From: Colwellia sp. 20A7
Lineage (GTDB): Bacteria; Pseudomonadota; Gammaproteobacteria; Enterobacterales; Alteromonadaceae
DNA: 64,000 nt
Reading direction: 5' to 3'
NCBI RefSeq assembly: GCF_009832865.1
Contig: NZ_CP047130.1
Span: 3,410,001 to 3,474,000 of the forward strand
The position numbers and the translations under genes were made by a program. Of the stretch, positions 8,441-18,123 are shown one piece after another. The notes below the pieces were generated by a model. That model was not told the DNA's origin, did not search any database, and worked only from the letters and a program-made list of their open reading frames with translations. Each line of letters begins with the position of its first letter. The stretch's first letter is position 1.

Positions 8441-8972
8441 ATTGTGTCCACCTTGCACAGTATGATTCTGTAAGATAAAAAATGGTTAAGCCGCTGGCTT
8501 ATTGTTCGTTAGAGATCATTCGACATAGCTCCTGCCTTCTAGTTATTTTCATCTGTTACTCCAAAGAATTGTTTAGATGCACTTTGCCGAACGTTTACGT
8601 TTGAATCAACGCGTTAATTCCTAAATATATACGAAAATAACAACTTAAAAGAGTGTAATCACATTTATATGTGATTACGCTCTTTAATTCGTATTTATCT
8701 GACATTTCACAGTATAAAAACATAAAAATAACATATTATTACGAATCCCCCCTTGGTCTGTTAAGTATTCATGGATTTTATGATAGTAAATGATGGGTAT
8801 ATAGGTTTTTGGGATAAATGAAGCAAGTAGATCTCTTATTTACGGGCCCACAAAAAATAAAAAATAAAAAATAAAAACCGCATAAAATCACACACCTACA
8901 TTACTTAATCGAATTTTTGCGATAATTGTTAATGAATGATACTCACAACATAATAGAAATGGATTACTTCTT
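8441..8972. other. gene-poor accessory stretch with one long hairpin
   Basis: No credible ORF is seen. The main structure is a 38-bp hairpin at 8648-8685: 17-bp arms (AAAGAGTGTAATCACAT and its partner) with one mismatch, which is a G-U pair in one RNA orientation, around the loop TTAT. No gene ends next to it, so it is either an orphan terminator or part of a small RNA. An A-rich run of AAAAAAT repeats lies at about 8851-8878, and a plausible promoter for the downstream lipoprotein at about 8915-8945. Confidence 0.5.
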
Positions 8973-9470
8973 ATGAGAAATATTACACACAAAAGTTTGA
9001 TTTTAATTGCCGTTGCTGGATTGGCTGCTTGTAGCTCAACACCTTATATGCCGCCAACTGAATACCCACTGGTAACCGTGCATTCAGAAGATATGTATGA
9101 TTGGGATAGCGATTATAGCTATGCTAAGAACATTTCTATGATGGTACGCCCATCAGGTATCGGTTATGGCGTTGATGATGTTAGTAATCCGTCTGACGCT
9201 GTTTTAATAACTAAAGATGGTGTATCCGATTCTTTCGCATTAGGTGGAAGCTATTTAGAAGGTGGTATAGGCGGTGCATTACTTTTTGGTGTACTTAACA
9301 ACACTGTCGAAAAGCAAAATAATTGGGCTCCTATTTTAGTGGATTTCATCCCTGTTGCTGATTTATCGAACCCGCATGATAAAGGCGCGTATTTAAAGCT
9401 GCGTAACATTGTATCTAATAACATACGTGCAGCATTAGAAAGCCAGTACAAGGACATGGAATGGATGTAG
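8973..9470 (+). CDS. hypothetical lipoprotein, 3' end replaced by an IS3 element
   Basis: The 165 residues start with a lipoprotein signal ending in VAGLAAC (Cys20). The mature part is rich in Ser, Tyr and Asp with a Gly-rich patch (LGGSYLEGGIGGALLFGV, about 90-107). I do not recognise a family. The terminal codons run straight into the end of an IS3 remnant (from about 9471), so the TAG stop is probably supplied by the insertion and the original protein was longer. The start has weak support upstream but the signal peptide fixes it. It may be nonfunctional. Confidence 0.65.
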   Translation: MRNITHKSLILIAVAGLAACSSTPYMPPTEYPLVTVHSEDMYDWDSDYSYAKNISMMVRPSGIGYGVDDVSNPSDAVLITKDGVSDSFALGGSYLEGGIGGALLFGVLNNTVEKQNNWAPILVDFIPVADLSNPHDKGAYLKLRNIVSNNIRAALESQYKDMEWM

Positions 9471-9926
<456 letters not shown>

Positions 9927-9927
<1 letters not shown>

Positions 9928-10075
9928 CATATTTTTATGCATCTATTCTTATCGGTGCACTTTTTTTACCTGTAGATCTATCAACAATAAACTACAACTT
10001 AACACTAATGTTATTTCCCATTCTCTATTAGATAAGTTTCATTTTTATACATTTATTCTTATAGGTGTATTTTTT
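9927..10075 (+). repeat. hairpin repeat fragment (array 2)
   Basis: This piece matches the composite part of array 1: hairpins at 9937-9960 (arms partly degraded) and 10047-10070, separated by CTATCAACAATAAAC and TTAACACTAATGTTATTTCC. In the second hairpin several bases differ from the consensus, but the changes largely give G-U pairs in RNA (arms ATACATTTAT and ATAGGTGTAT). The left edge is the IS3 truncation point. Orientation is the same as in arrays 1 and 3. Confidence 0.8.
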
Positions 10076-10245
10076 ATCTGAAGATCTACCTGTATGCTCT
10101 AAATAATTATACTTTGGAGTGTTATGTTAGAAATAAAGAAGAAGTGAATGTTTACTTGCGTGAAGAAAGGAGATTATTGATATGTTCAAGCGCATTCTAA
10201 TGAGAAATACAAAGTATTAACTCGTGTTTAAATGCGCCTAAATGG

Positions 10246-10272
10246 TTAACTTTACTGAGTGACTAAAGTTAA
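10246..10272 (-). terminator. hairpin downstream of the FMN reductase gene
   Basis: Arms TTAACTTTA and TAAAGTTAA (10246-10254 and 10264-10272) flank a 9-base loop 32 bp after the stop of the minus-strand gene. It lacks a clear U tract, so terminator function is only plausible. The 10076-10245 stretch upstream holds nothing but two very short ORFs. Confidence 0.4.
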
Positions 10273-10304
10273 TTTACTAAAATGAAGTGATTAACGTTAA
10301 TTGA

Positions 10305-10826
10305 TTAAAGTTTCGCAATTACCGTCTTTATATTATCAATCAACGCTTTATTAATTAATTGGCCGCTATCCACATCAAAATTATCATAAAAATTTGGTAC
10401 TGAAATAGCCCCCTTTAGATCAGCAGAAAAGTGAGGCGCAGAGCCCTGGGCTACCGACAATACGGTTGCAGCTCCGCCAGGTCCTGGTGATGTTGCCAAC
10501 ATAATAACAGGCTTGTTTTGAAATACTTGTCTATTAATGCGAGACGTCCAATCAAAAAGGTTTTTATAAGCTGCGGCATAAGAGCCGTTATGTTCAGCAA
10601 AAGACATTACAATAACATCTGCCTCTCCAAGCTTTTGATAAAAAGCTTTTGCAAGCGCTGGTTGCCCTAACTCTTTTTCTCTATCTTCACTAAACAGAGG
10701 AATTTCATAATCATTTATATCAAGTAGTTCTACTTGCGCTCCCTCAATTTGTTTAGCGACATAATTGGCTAACTGCTTATTAATAGAGTTTTTACTAGTT
10801 GTTGCTGCGAATGCGAGTACTTTCAT
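10305..10826 (-). CDS. NADPH-dependent FMN reductase / quinone reductase family flavoprotein
   Basis: The product (173 residues) has a flavodoxin-like fold: MKVLAFAATTSKNSINKQLA binds the FMN phosphate, SFAEHNGSYAAAYKNLFDW contains the family's E(Y/H)NGS motif, and ATSPGPGGAATVL is the third flavin loop. Members reduce FMN, quinones, azo dyes or chromate with NAD(P)H. The start at 10826 is chosen because AGGAA lies 6 bases upstream; the ATG two codons earlier is too close to it. A LysR regulator is transcribed divergently from the shared 148-bp region and likely controls it. Confidence 0.85.
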   Translation of the reverse strand: MKVLAFAATTSKNSINKQLANYVAKQIEGAQVELLDINDYEIPLFSEDREKELGQPALAKAFYQKLGEADVIVMSFAEHNGSYAAAYKNLFDWTSRINRQVFQNKPVIMLATSPGPGGAATVLSVAQGSAPHFSADLKGAISVPNFYDNFDVDSGQLINKALIDNIKTVIAKL

Positions 10827-10974
10827 TATCATTTCCTATCTTTTATCTTATTGGATGGTTACACTTTAAATTATGATCATTTGATTATTAATCACCTTGC
10901 TGTGGATTCATTATTTCCAAATGACTTGCAATGTTTTCATTATTGAAGCGATTTTTAATTTAACAGGTAACATC

Positions 10975-11877
10975 ATGGCAATTAAAAATAGATTATTTGA
11001 CGGTATGGTTGTTTTTTTTCATGTAGTAAAGTCGGGCAGTTTTACTTCAGCAGCAGATATTACCGGTCACTCTACTTCTTATATCAGCAAAGAAGTTAAT
11101 AAACTAGAAGCACGTTTAGGTATTCGTCTGTTACATAGAACAACTCGATCACTGAGCTTAACGCAAGAAGGTGAATTATATTTTCAACTCTGCCAACAAA
11201 TTATTGAAGATGCAGAACAAGCAGAAAATGCCATCGTCGGTAATCAGTTAGAGCCTAGTGGGAAACTTAGAATTAGCTGTCCAATTTCTTACGGCTTATC
11301 TAATCTCAGCCCAGTATTAAGCCAATTCACTGAAAAACACCAAAAAGTGCAACTAGAATTAGAGCTTAATGATAGAAAAGTCGACCTCATTTCTGATGGC
11401 TTCGATCTAGTCATTAGAGCCACGGTACAACTGGAAGACTCTAGCTTAATTAGCCGCAGAATTACTCAATCAGAAGCCTTAGTTTTAGCTTCCCCCAGTT
11501 ACCTAGCTAAACATGGTATGCCTGAACATCCATATGATTTAACACGACATAAGATAATTACTTACAGTAATTCAAAACAACCCAATGTTTGGTTATTTCG
11601 CGATAATAATGGAGCAGCTGTTCAAGTAAATGTTGAAAGCCACGTACTTACCAATAATGCTTCATTAGAAATAGCTTTAGGCGTTGCTGGCCAAGGTATA
11701 ATTCGTGTGCCGCGTTTCGCATTAAAAGATGAAATTGAAACTGGCGCATTAGTTGAAGTTTTCTCTGATTGGCCTAAGCCCGCAATAGGCGTTTATATGG
11801 TTTACCCGAGTAGAAAACATATGTCAGCAAAAGTGCGAAGTTTTATCGACTTTATTATAGAAACTTTAGGCGATTAA
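10975..11877 (+). CDS. LysR-type transcriptional regulator
   Basis: The 300-residue protein has an N-terminal winged helix (FDGMVVFFHVVKSGSFTSAA to LHRTTRSLSLTQEG, residues 9-72) and a LysR substrate domain. The pattern resembles the CrgA/DmlR-like group that often regulates adjacent reductases. The start ATG 10975 follows an AGGTAA (10965-10970); a longer frame from a TTG at 10897 would put 26 unrelated residues in front of the helix-turn-helix. It is divergent from the FMN reductase gene, the classical layout for a LysR regulator and its target. Confidence 0.9.
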   Translation: MAIKNRLFDGMVVFFHVVKSGSFTSAADITGHSTSYISKEVNKLEARLGIRLLHRTTRSLSLTQEGELYFQLCQQIIEDAEQAENAIVGNQLEPSGKLRISCPISYGLSNLSPVLSQFTEKHQKVQLELELNDRKVDLISDGFDLVIRATVQLEDSSLISRRITQSEALVLASPSYLAKHGMPEHPYDLTRHKIITYSNSKQPNVWLFRDNNGAAVQVNVESHVLTNNASLEIALGVAGQGIIRVPRFALKDEIETGALVEVFSDWPKPAIGVYMVYPSRKHMSAKVRSFIDFIIETLGD

Positions 11878-12118
11878 AATAAACGTTACGTAAACTTGAA
11901 AAAAGTAGATTTGCTCCAAGCTCATGCTCTGCTAAACATGCACTATTTTATCACATGCTTACCTTCTTACTTATTTTATTACTTACCCTCTGATTTCCCC
12001 ATAAAGTATCATAACTAAAAAAGCGTTTGTCTTTCTCGGCAAACAAAATAGAACAAAGGGTTGCTATAAATGAAGCGCTATATTAAATTTCAGCAATAAA
12101 ATACTGTGAGTAGAATAA

Positions 12119-12862
12119 ATGTTAAAAATTAAAAAATTCATGCTGTTACCGCTTATCGCTTTTAGCGCCATGAGCAATGCTGAAATTAGAAGCGTACATT
12201 GCCCTTTAGGCTGCCCTAGTTTAGAGATAGTAAATAACGATGTTGTCTTTAATCATACTTACGCATTAAGCAATAACCCAAAAACAAAGTTTGCCGATTG
12301 GGTTGCCTATGAAGTCGATGTAGCTAACTTTGGTGATAGCCCAGGTCGAAATTGGGGAAATGACAAGCTAGTAGACGATGATGAATCATTAGAAGAGCCA
12401 GACTATAAAGGTGCATTTAAGTTATTAAAAACAGACCGTGGTCATCAAGCACCTCTCGCTAGCTTTGCAGGACATAAAAACTGGACAGAGCTAAACTACC
12501 TATCCAATATCACTCCTCAAAAGTCAGCGTTAAACCAAGGAGCATGGGTTGCATTAGAAATTGCTGTTCGTAATGCCGTAAGTTTTAGAAACTCGCTTTA
12601 TGTGATCACAGGTACTTTATATTCAAAAGAAGAACAGCCATTACCCGGAGCAAATGAATTACACGTCATTCCATCTTCATACTTTAAAATAATCTACGAC
12701 TTAAAAGGTAATGCCGCGAGTTTCATCTTTGATCAAGACTTGCCAAGAAAAGCGGATTATTGCCAGCAAAAAACGAATAATAAGGCGCTAAAAGCAGAAA
12801 TACCATTTGCTATCCCAAGCTTTACTGACTCAATAGAAATATTGAAAAGACTCGGTTGCTAG
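12119..12862 (+). CDS. secreted DNA/RNA non-specific endonuclease (NUC1 family)
   Basis: The 247-residue protein has a signal peptide (residues 1-21, ending SNA) and the DRGH motif (DRGHQAP, 106-112), in which His109 is the general base. The metal-binding Asn follows in NYLSNITPQ (126-134). These match the beta-beta-alpha-metal nucleases such as Serratia NucA. Four Cys residues (28, 32 and two near the C-terminus) could form disulfides, in keeping with export. It probably degrades extracellular or periplasmic nucleic acid for nutrient recovery. The gene stands alone. Confidence 0.87.
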   Translation: MLKIKKFMLLPLIAFSAMSNAEIRSVHCPLGCPSLEIVNNDVVFNHTYALSNNPKTKFADWVAYEVDVANFGDSPGRNWGNDKLVDDDESLEEPDYKGAFKLLKTDRGHQAPLASFAGHKNWTELNYLSNITPQKSALNQGAWVALEIAVRNAVSFRNSLYVITGTLYSKEEQPLPGANELHVIPSSYFKIIYDLKGNAASFIFDQDLPRKADYCQQKTNNKALKAEIPFAIPSFTDSIEILKRLGC

Positions 12863-12906
12863 GTTTATCCGAAGCTATATAGAAGTTAATTAGTTTCGAA
12901 TATTAA

Positions 12907-12936
12907 CGGGAGAAACAGCAAGCTGTAACTCTCCCG
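12907..12936. terminator. bidirectional hairpin between convergent genes
   Basis: CGGGAG at 12907 pairs with CTCCCG ending at 12936, and ACAGC pairs with GCTGT inside, making a stable stem between the nuclease gene and the converging SMR gene. T runs are short on both sides. Its position argues for terminating both genes. Confidence 0.6.
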
Positions 12937-12947
12937 CTTAACATATG

Positions 12948-13277
12948 TTAATGACTGACCGTTTTTGAAAGCACATTAATAATAACAACACCGGCTAAAA
13001 TAAAAAGCATACCTATAATGGCAGGTAAATCTGGCACTTGCTTGTATAGTACGGCACTTATTACTGCAATTAAAACAATCCCCATACCAGCCCAAATAGC
13101 ATAAGCGATACCTACAGGAACCGTTTTGAGCACTAAAGATAAAAAATAGAAGGCAACGACATACCCAATAACACATAGAGTACTGGACGTTGCATGAGTA
13201 AAATTATCTGACGCTTTAAGTGCTAATGTTGCGACTACTTCGGCACAAATCGCTATTGCCAAATACCAATATCCCAT
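12948..13277 (-). CDS. SMR-family multidrug efflux protein (EmrE/QacE type)
   Basis: The product has 109 residues with four membrane helices. It begins GYWYLAIAICAEVVATLALKAS after the initiator; the Glu in AICAEV (near residue 12-14) is the proton/drug-binding Glu14 equivalent of EmrE. WAGMGIVLIA in helix 3 matches the Gly-rich packing motif. Start 13277 is preferred over the ATG seven codons upstream because AAGGGG lies 7 bases before it. It functions as an antiparallel dimer in the inner membrane exchanging protons for cationic or quaternary amine drugs. Confidence 0.9.
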   Translation of the reverse strand: MGYWYLAIAICAEVVATLALKASDNFTHATSSTLCVIGYVVAFYFLSLVLKTVPVGIAYAIWAGMGIVLIAVISAVLYKQVPDLPAIIGMLFILAGVVIINVLSKTVSH

Positions 13278-13659
13278 ACTAACCCCTTCTATAAACATAT
13301 TAAGCCTACTTCAATAGCAAGCTATTAAACTACAATTATCAAAATAAAGTTAGCAAAGTAAGCGAAGTATCTGCATTAACCTCATAGCCTTAATCAATAT
13401 GGCGACAAAAACGTTACTTGTTACTTTATGAAGCAGCAACTTGAGTAACCGCTTCAATAACAACTAATTATACCCACTGTCACGCCCCTAACATATTGTT
13501 ATCACGAAAAATAAGGGACGCTATGCCCTTTAATCTAATAATTGTAATAATCGTTAGGTAAACTGCAAGAAATCTATATTTTTTATCTATATTACATTTA
13601 CTTAAGCTATATAATTAGCGGTAGAAAACTCTACCAACCCCCTTTATACAGGACCGACC
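13278..13659 (+). promoter_or_regulatory. intergenic region with TonB-receptor promoter
   Basis: This 382-bp stretch lies between two divergent genes. A perfect -10 hexamer TATAAT (13610-13615) in an AT-rich segment precedes the TonB receptor gene by 45 bp, but no good -35 is seen. A short hairpin with arms AAGGG and CCCTT lies near 13513-13531. No recognisable Fur site or ORF is present. Confidence 0.4.
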
Positions 13660-16002
13660 ATGGCAAACCATAAAATACCAAGTGAAATTTTCATGAAAAA
13701 AACGATTGCGTTAGCAGTTAGTGGAGCATTTATTGCGACTTCAGGTTTAACAAGTGTATCTGCTTTTGCACAAAATGAAACAGCTGAAAATTTAGAAGTT
13801 ATTACGGTAACCGCACGTAAGAAAACAGAGTCTATTCAAGATATTCCAGGCGTTGTCAATGTACTAAATAGAAAACAACTTAGAGCGAATGGTACTGGTG
13901 ATGCAGAATCTTTAGCCCTCAATACACCGGGCGTAGTTTACAGTGAAACTTACGCCGGCGCTTCATCACCTAGAATTACTATTCGAGGCGTTGGTGACGA
14001 TGATTTCAATCCTAATGGCTCAGCCTCTGCCGCTATTCACGTCAATGGTATTTATCAGGGCACAAACGGATTATTAAATGGTCAGTACTTTGATATTGAC
14101 AGAGTTGAAGTATTAAAAGGACCACAAGGTACCTTATATGGTCGTAATGCAACCGCAGGTGCGGTGAACATTATCAGTAAACGTCCAGGCGTTGATTTTG
14201 GTGGTTACCTTGATTTAGATATAGGTAACTTTGGTAGCTATCGTGGTGAAGGCGCTGTTGATATTCCAATTTCAGATGTGCTACTTGTTAGAGTCGCAGG
14301 TATGTTTGAAACATCGGATGGTTTTTACGAACATTTAGGTACTGGCCCAGGAACTGATTTTTCTTATGCGCCAGGTACTATTGCCGCCCAAGAAAATGTA
14401 GCTGCTCAAGGAAGTTGGGGCGGAGCCGATAAGCAATCTGCTCGTATTACGGTAGAGTGGGAAGCATCGGTTGAAACCATAGTCACAACAAGACTTACTT
14501 TTGGTCAAGATAAAAGTGAGTTAGCTATTCCTGATGTTACTGCTGATAATTGGGCTGAGTATAGTCTATCAGACGCTTTTTTCCTTAACCCACAAGATCC
14601 TGCCTTAATCGAATTTGCTAACGCACTTGATAACGACCCTTTCACTGTTTATTCAAATGTGTTGCCTGAATTAGATTCTGAGCAAGTAGGTCTAAATATA
14701 CAAGTTGACCATAATTTTGACTCTGGCACTACAGGAACGGTTATTTTAGGTTACGAAACGCTTGATCGTAACTATGAAACCGCTGACAACTTACCATTTT
14801 CGGTTGCTGATTATTTATTTAAAAATGAGTTTACGCAGTTTACTGTTGAAACCAGACTTGCCGGTACATACGACAACAACATTGGTTGGTTGGTCGGTGC
14901 TTTCGCGCTACAAGATGAAATTGATTTTGGCACTAACTTACGTTTCTTGAATTCTGGTTTATGGCAAACTGATGTGCAAACCGATTATATACAAGAGCGT
15001 GAGTCTTTAGGTATTTTTGCTTCCTCAGATTGGTCACCAGTAAATTGGTTTACCTTAGAAGCGGGTATACGTTATTCGTCAGACGACGTTACTTTTAAAG
15101 GACAAACTCAAAACCTTGACCCTTATGGTGTTTATGGCACAGCATCAACATTCTTCCCAGCGGGTGATGTTTATATTGGCGTTCCTATTGATCCTAACTC
15201 GCCGTTATTATTTGATCAATCACTTGATGATAGTAAAGTAACATGGAAGCTAAGCAGTATATTCTCACCAACGAAAGAGTTGCGACTTTATGCTACCGTT
15301 AGCACGGGTTATAAAGCCGGTGGTTTTGATGGCTCAACGATATTAACGCCTGAAGAAGCGCTACCAATTGATTCAGAAACCTTAGTTGCATATGAAGTTG
15401 GGTCTAAATACCGCACGAAAGACGGACTTTTTTCTGCTGAAGCAAACTTGTTTTATTATGATTTTGAAGACTATCAATCAACAGCTCAGTTAGTGGTTGC
15501 TGGCGCAAGCACTAATGTGCGTGCAAACGTGTCTGATGCAACGATTAAAGGTGCCGAAATCGCCTTTACCTTAACACCTTTTGAAGGATTAGATCTTAGA
15601 GCTGCAGGCTCTTTTATTTCATCTGAAATTAATAACTTCCAAGGTGAAGATTCTGCAATAGAAGGGAATGATTTACCTTTCTCTCCTGATGTTTCATGGA
15701 ACGTAGCAGCGATCTATGCCTTAGTACTAAACGAGCAATTTACCTTACGTACTCAACTTGATGCAAGTAGCACAGGTGAACACTTCCAGACAATTGCTAA
15801 CAATGACTTAGTTGAATCTTATGTGGTAACTAATGCACGTATGGCTTTAGAAACTGAAGATTGGGAAGTAGCATTATGGGTTAGAAACTTAGCGGATAAA
15901 GACTACAACGTAGGCTATTTTCCAACATCAGGTTTAACACCAGACACGTTATTAAAAGGGTCACCACGTACGTTTGGCGTAAACTTTTTAATGAACTTCT
16001 AA
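13660..16002 (+). CDS. TonB-dependent outer-membrane receptor
   Basis: The 780-residue product has a signal peptide ending SAFAQ, a TonB-box-like region (LEVITVTARKKTES, about 46-60), a plug domain and a 22-strand barrel ending in a C-terminal Phe (GVNFLMNF). AGGA at 13650-13653 supports the start at 13660; a second ATG at 13693 would give a shorter signal peptide. The plug has RVEVLKGPQGTLYGRNATAG, typical of the large group of uncharacterised receptors in marine Alteromonadales and sphingomonads. The ligand is unknown. It would draw energy from the TonB/ExbBD system; a TonB2 operon lies near 63 kb. Confidence 0.88.
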   Translation: MANHKIPSEIFMKKTIALAVSGAFIATSGLTSVSAFAQNETAENLEVITVTARKKTESIQDIPGVVNVLNRKQLRANGTGDAESLALNTPGVVYSETYAGASSPRITIRGVGDDDFNPNGSASAAIHVNGIYQGTNGLLNGQYFDIDRVEVLKGPQGTLYGRNATAGAVNIISKRPGVDFGGYLDLDIGNFGSYRGEGAVDIPISDVLLVRVAGMFETSDGFYEHLGTGPGTDFSYAPGTIAAQENVAAQGSWGGADKQSARITVEWEASVETIVTTRLTFGQDKSELAIPDVTADNWAEYSLSDAFFLNPQDPALIEFANALDNDPFTVYSNVLPELDSEQVGLNIQVDHNFDSGTTGTVILGYETLDRNYETADNLPFSVADYLFKNEFTQFTVETRLAGTYDNNIGWLVGAFALQDEIDFGTNLRFLNSGLWQTDVQTDYIQERESLGIFASSDWSPVNWFTLEAGIRYSSDDVTFKGQTQNLDPYGVYGTASTFFPAGDVYIGVPIDPNSPLLFDQSLDDSKVTWKLSSIFSPTKELRLYATVSTGYKAGGFDGSTILTPEEALPIDSETLVAYEVGSKYRTKDGLFSAEANLFYYDFEDYQSTAQLVVAGASTNVRANVSDATIKGAEIAFTLTPFEGLDLRAAGSFISSEINNFQGEDSAIEGNDLPFSPDVSWNVAAIYALVLNEQFTLRTQLDASSTGEHFQTIANNDLVESYVVTNARMALETEDWEVALWVRNLADKDYNVGYFPTSGLTPDTLLKGSPRTFGVNFLMNF

Positions 16003-16026
16003 AGTACGTTTGCAAGGAATTAATTA

Positions 16027-16055
16027 AGTAATGAATCAAGGAATGATTCATTACT
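16027..16055 (+). terminator. terminator of the TonB-receptor gene
   Basis: A perfect 12-bp stem (arms AGTAATGAATCA and TGATTCATTACT) with a 5-base loop starts 25 bp after the receptor stop and is followed by TTGTT. A second hairpin with arms AAAGCGA and TCGCTTT follows at about 16064-16093. Confidence 0.7.
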
Positions 16056-16143
16056 TTGTTCATGAAAGCGAGATGGAATACCGTTTCGCTTTATCAATAA
16101 CTTCCTCATGTTAGCAACGCTAGCGATTAGTACCTGCCGTTAA

Positions 16144-16173
16144 GTTTAGGTTTAGGTTTAGGTTTAGGTTTAG
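16144..16173. repeat. five tandem copies of a GTTTAG hexamer
   Basis: Five perfect GTTTAG units lie 22 bp beyond the stop of the minus-strand phosphodiesterase gene. Such simple repeats change length by slippage. No coding or regulatory role is apparent. Confidence 0.9.
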
Positions 16174-16194
16174 ACTTATTAGAATACACTTTGC

Positions 16195-17208
16195 TTACAG
16201 CAAAACCTTATGCCCTTGCTTTGCCATTACAAAATGTAAACCTAATTTATTATGTTGCTGTAATTGGCTTTGAACCACTGCACTCGCATCGACACCTTTT
16301 AATGTACTACTCTTTACATGACTAACAATCACTTTTGTACATTTTAATATTGCAAGCTCATCAAGTAAAGAAGACAAGCTCATTAACTCTTTCGTTAACC
16401 ATTTAGGGGTTAAATGTCCATAAAGGTATTTGTCAGGGTGGTTATCAGGAAAAGATGCTTCTATTACAATTCCACGCAAATTTTTAGACTTAACTTGCTC
16501 TGCAAGATACTGCCATACTTTTTCTATTTTATTTTCTTTTTCTAGCTCGTCTGGCCCAGTATCGCCAAAATACACCATAATATCTTTGTCATTTTCGATA
16601 ACGAATGCAGTAGACTCAACTGGATGACTTAAGCTAAAGGCGCTAACTTTTAATGATGTACCTGCTATCTCAACGTTTGTTGTTAGAGGTAAGTCGACCA
16701 TTTGATATTTGTTTAAGCTAGGTGGGTTACCTCGATTAGAAAAATTAGGCCACGCTTGCCAATTAAAGTAAGAGCTAATGATTGCTTTGTTAACCGACGG
16801 TAATGCGTATATAGGCTTAGCATTATCATCGGGAGAGACTACCAACAAGCCTGCAATATGATCTAAATGTCCATGACTTATCAAATATCCTGCAATATGA
16901 TTGCGTAAAATATTAATACTCGGTGTTAATTTTTTTTCAGTATCAATTTTAAGAGCGCTAAAGGCGTTTTGTTGTAGCGACTCCTCAATACCGTTTAATA
17001 AAGTCCCTGCATCAAGCGCAACATATTTATCGTCGGTTAAATCTCGAAGTAAAAAAGCACTTAAATTACCATCTCGTCCACCACCGGAATCCCCCAGTAC
17101 AACAAGCTCAAAAACGGGTGCCCTTTCGGTATCAAGCTCTGTAGCGAATAAATGAAAAGAACAACAGGTGATAAATAGTAAAACGAATGATTTTATAATG
17201 TTATACAT
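16195..17208 (-). CDS. cpdP: exported class II cyclic-nucleotide phosphodiesterase (metallo-beta-lactamase fold)
   Basis: The 337-residue protein begins with a signal peptide (about 1-22, ending LFA). Residues 112-126, HGHLDHIAGLLVVSP, match the class II cAMP phosphodiesterase signature exactly: HxHLDH then hydrophobic-x-S-P. The metal ligands His112, His114, Asp116 and His117, later His (LSHPVES) and Asp (FGDTGPDE) are present. The family includes yeast PDE1 and the periplasmic CpdP of Vibrio fischeri, which hydrolyses cAMP to AMP outside the cytoplasm. Export suggests scavenging extracellular cAMP as a nutrient. It converges on the TonB receptor gene. Confidence 0.87.
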   Translation of the reverse strand: MYNIIKSFVLLFITCCSFHLFATELDTERAPVFELVVLGDSGGGRDGNLSAFLLRDLTDDKYVALDAGTLLNGIEESLQQNAFSALKIDTEKKLTPSINILRNHIAGYLISHGHLDHIAGLLVVSPDDNAKPIYALPSVNKAIISSYFNWQAWPNFSNRGNPPSLNKYQMVDLPLTTNVEIAGTSLKVSAFSLSHPVESTAFVIENDKDIMVYFGDTGPDELEKENKIEKVWQYLAEQVKSKNLRGIVIEASFPDNHPDKYLYGHLTPKWLTKELMSLSSLLDELAILKCTKVIVSHVKSSTLKGVDASAVVQSQLQQHNKLGLHFVMAKQGHKVLL

Positions 17209-17403
17209 AAAGGTTTTTGAACCGAATGACTTTGCAAGAATTTTATTATTTCAAACATTTGATATTATGCAAGTTATTCTATTGCTCTTCGTTATATTCC
17301 ATCATCATTAAGCTGAACGACAGAGAAACAGAAAATTAACTTTACGATTACTTTTTCTGAAAAAATAGAGCTAATCAATGCAAGTATACTATTAATATAT
17401 GAG

Positions 17404-18110
17404 AGGTTATTTCCCTGATCTCTATTAGATAAGTTTCATGTCTTTATACATCTATTCTTATAAATATATTTTTTTCCTGCAGAGCAGTGACAATATTTAG
17501 GTCAAAATAGCCGTGAAGTTTATTTATGTCCTTTTTAAATAAACACCATCTTTTCACAAAATAAATTGAACTATATCGCAAGAATCGACTCTTATTTAAC
17601 AGTAATGTTATTTCCCTTAATGTTTTATTAGTGTTTCATGTTTTTATGCATCTATTTTTATAGATGCATTTTTTTTGCCTGCAGATCAGTGACTATATTC
17701 ATAGATGAATAGTGATTAATGTTATTTCTGATCTTTTTAAATAAACTTCATCTTTCTACAAAATAAAATGAACTATATCGCAAAAATTGACTCTTATTTA
17801 ATAGTAATGTTATTCCCTTAGTGTTTCATGTTTTTATGCATCTATTCTTATAGATGCATTTTTTTACCTGCAGATCAGTGACAATATTTAGGTAAAAATA
17901 ACACTAATGTTATTTCCCTCTCTCTATTAGATAAGTTTCATATTTTTATGCATCTATTCTTATAGATGCATTTTTTTTGCCTGCAGATCAGTGACAATAT
18001 TTAGGTAAAAATAACACTAATGTTATTTCCCTCTCTCTATTAGATAAGTTTCATATTTTTATGCATCTATTCTTATAGATGCATTTTTTTCGCCTGCAGA
18101 TCAGAGATTG
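17404..18110 (+). repeat. tandem hairpin repeat (array 3)
   Basis: Five hairpins of the same family lie at 17446-17469 (degenerate), 17646-17669 (loop TTTT), 17836-17859, 17948-17971 and 18061-18084. The first units have a 202-bp period (TGAACT at 17567 and 17769). The last two are shortened to a 113-bp period by loss of the ~90-bp TGAACT-side segment. Each hairpin is followed by a T run and CTGCAGATCAGTGA. The array ends beside the gshA terminator. The 17209-17403 stretch before it is AT-rich with no feature that I can name. Confidence 0.9.
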
Positions 18111-18123
18111 ATATTTAGGTAAG

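Noticed and set aside
13540..13660. Fur box before the TonB receptor
   Set aside because: AT-rich sequence only; no 7-1-7 inverted repeat of the Fur type could be fitted.
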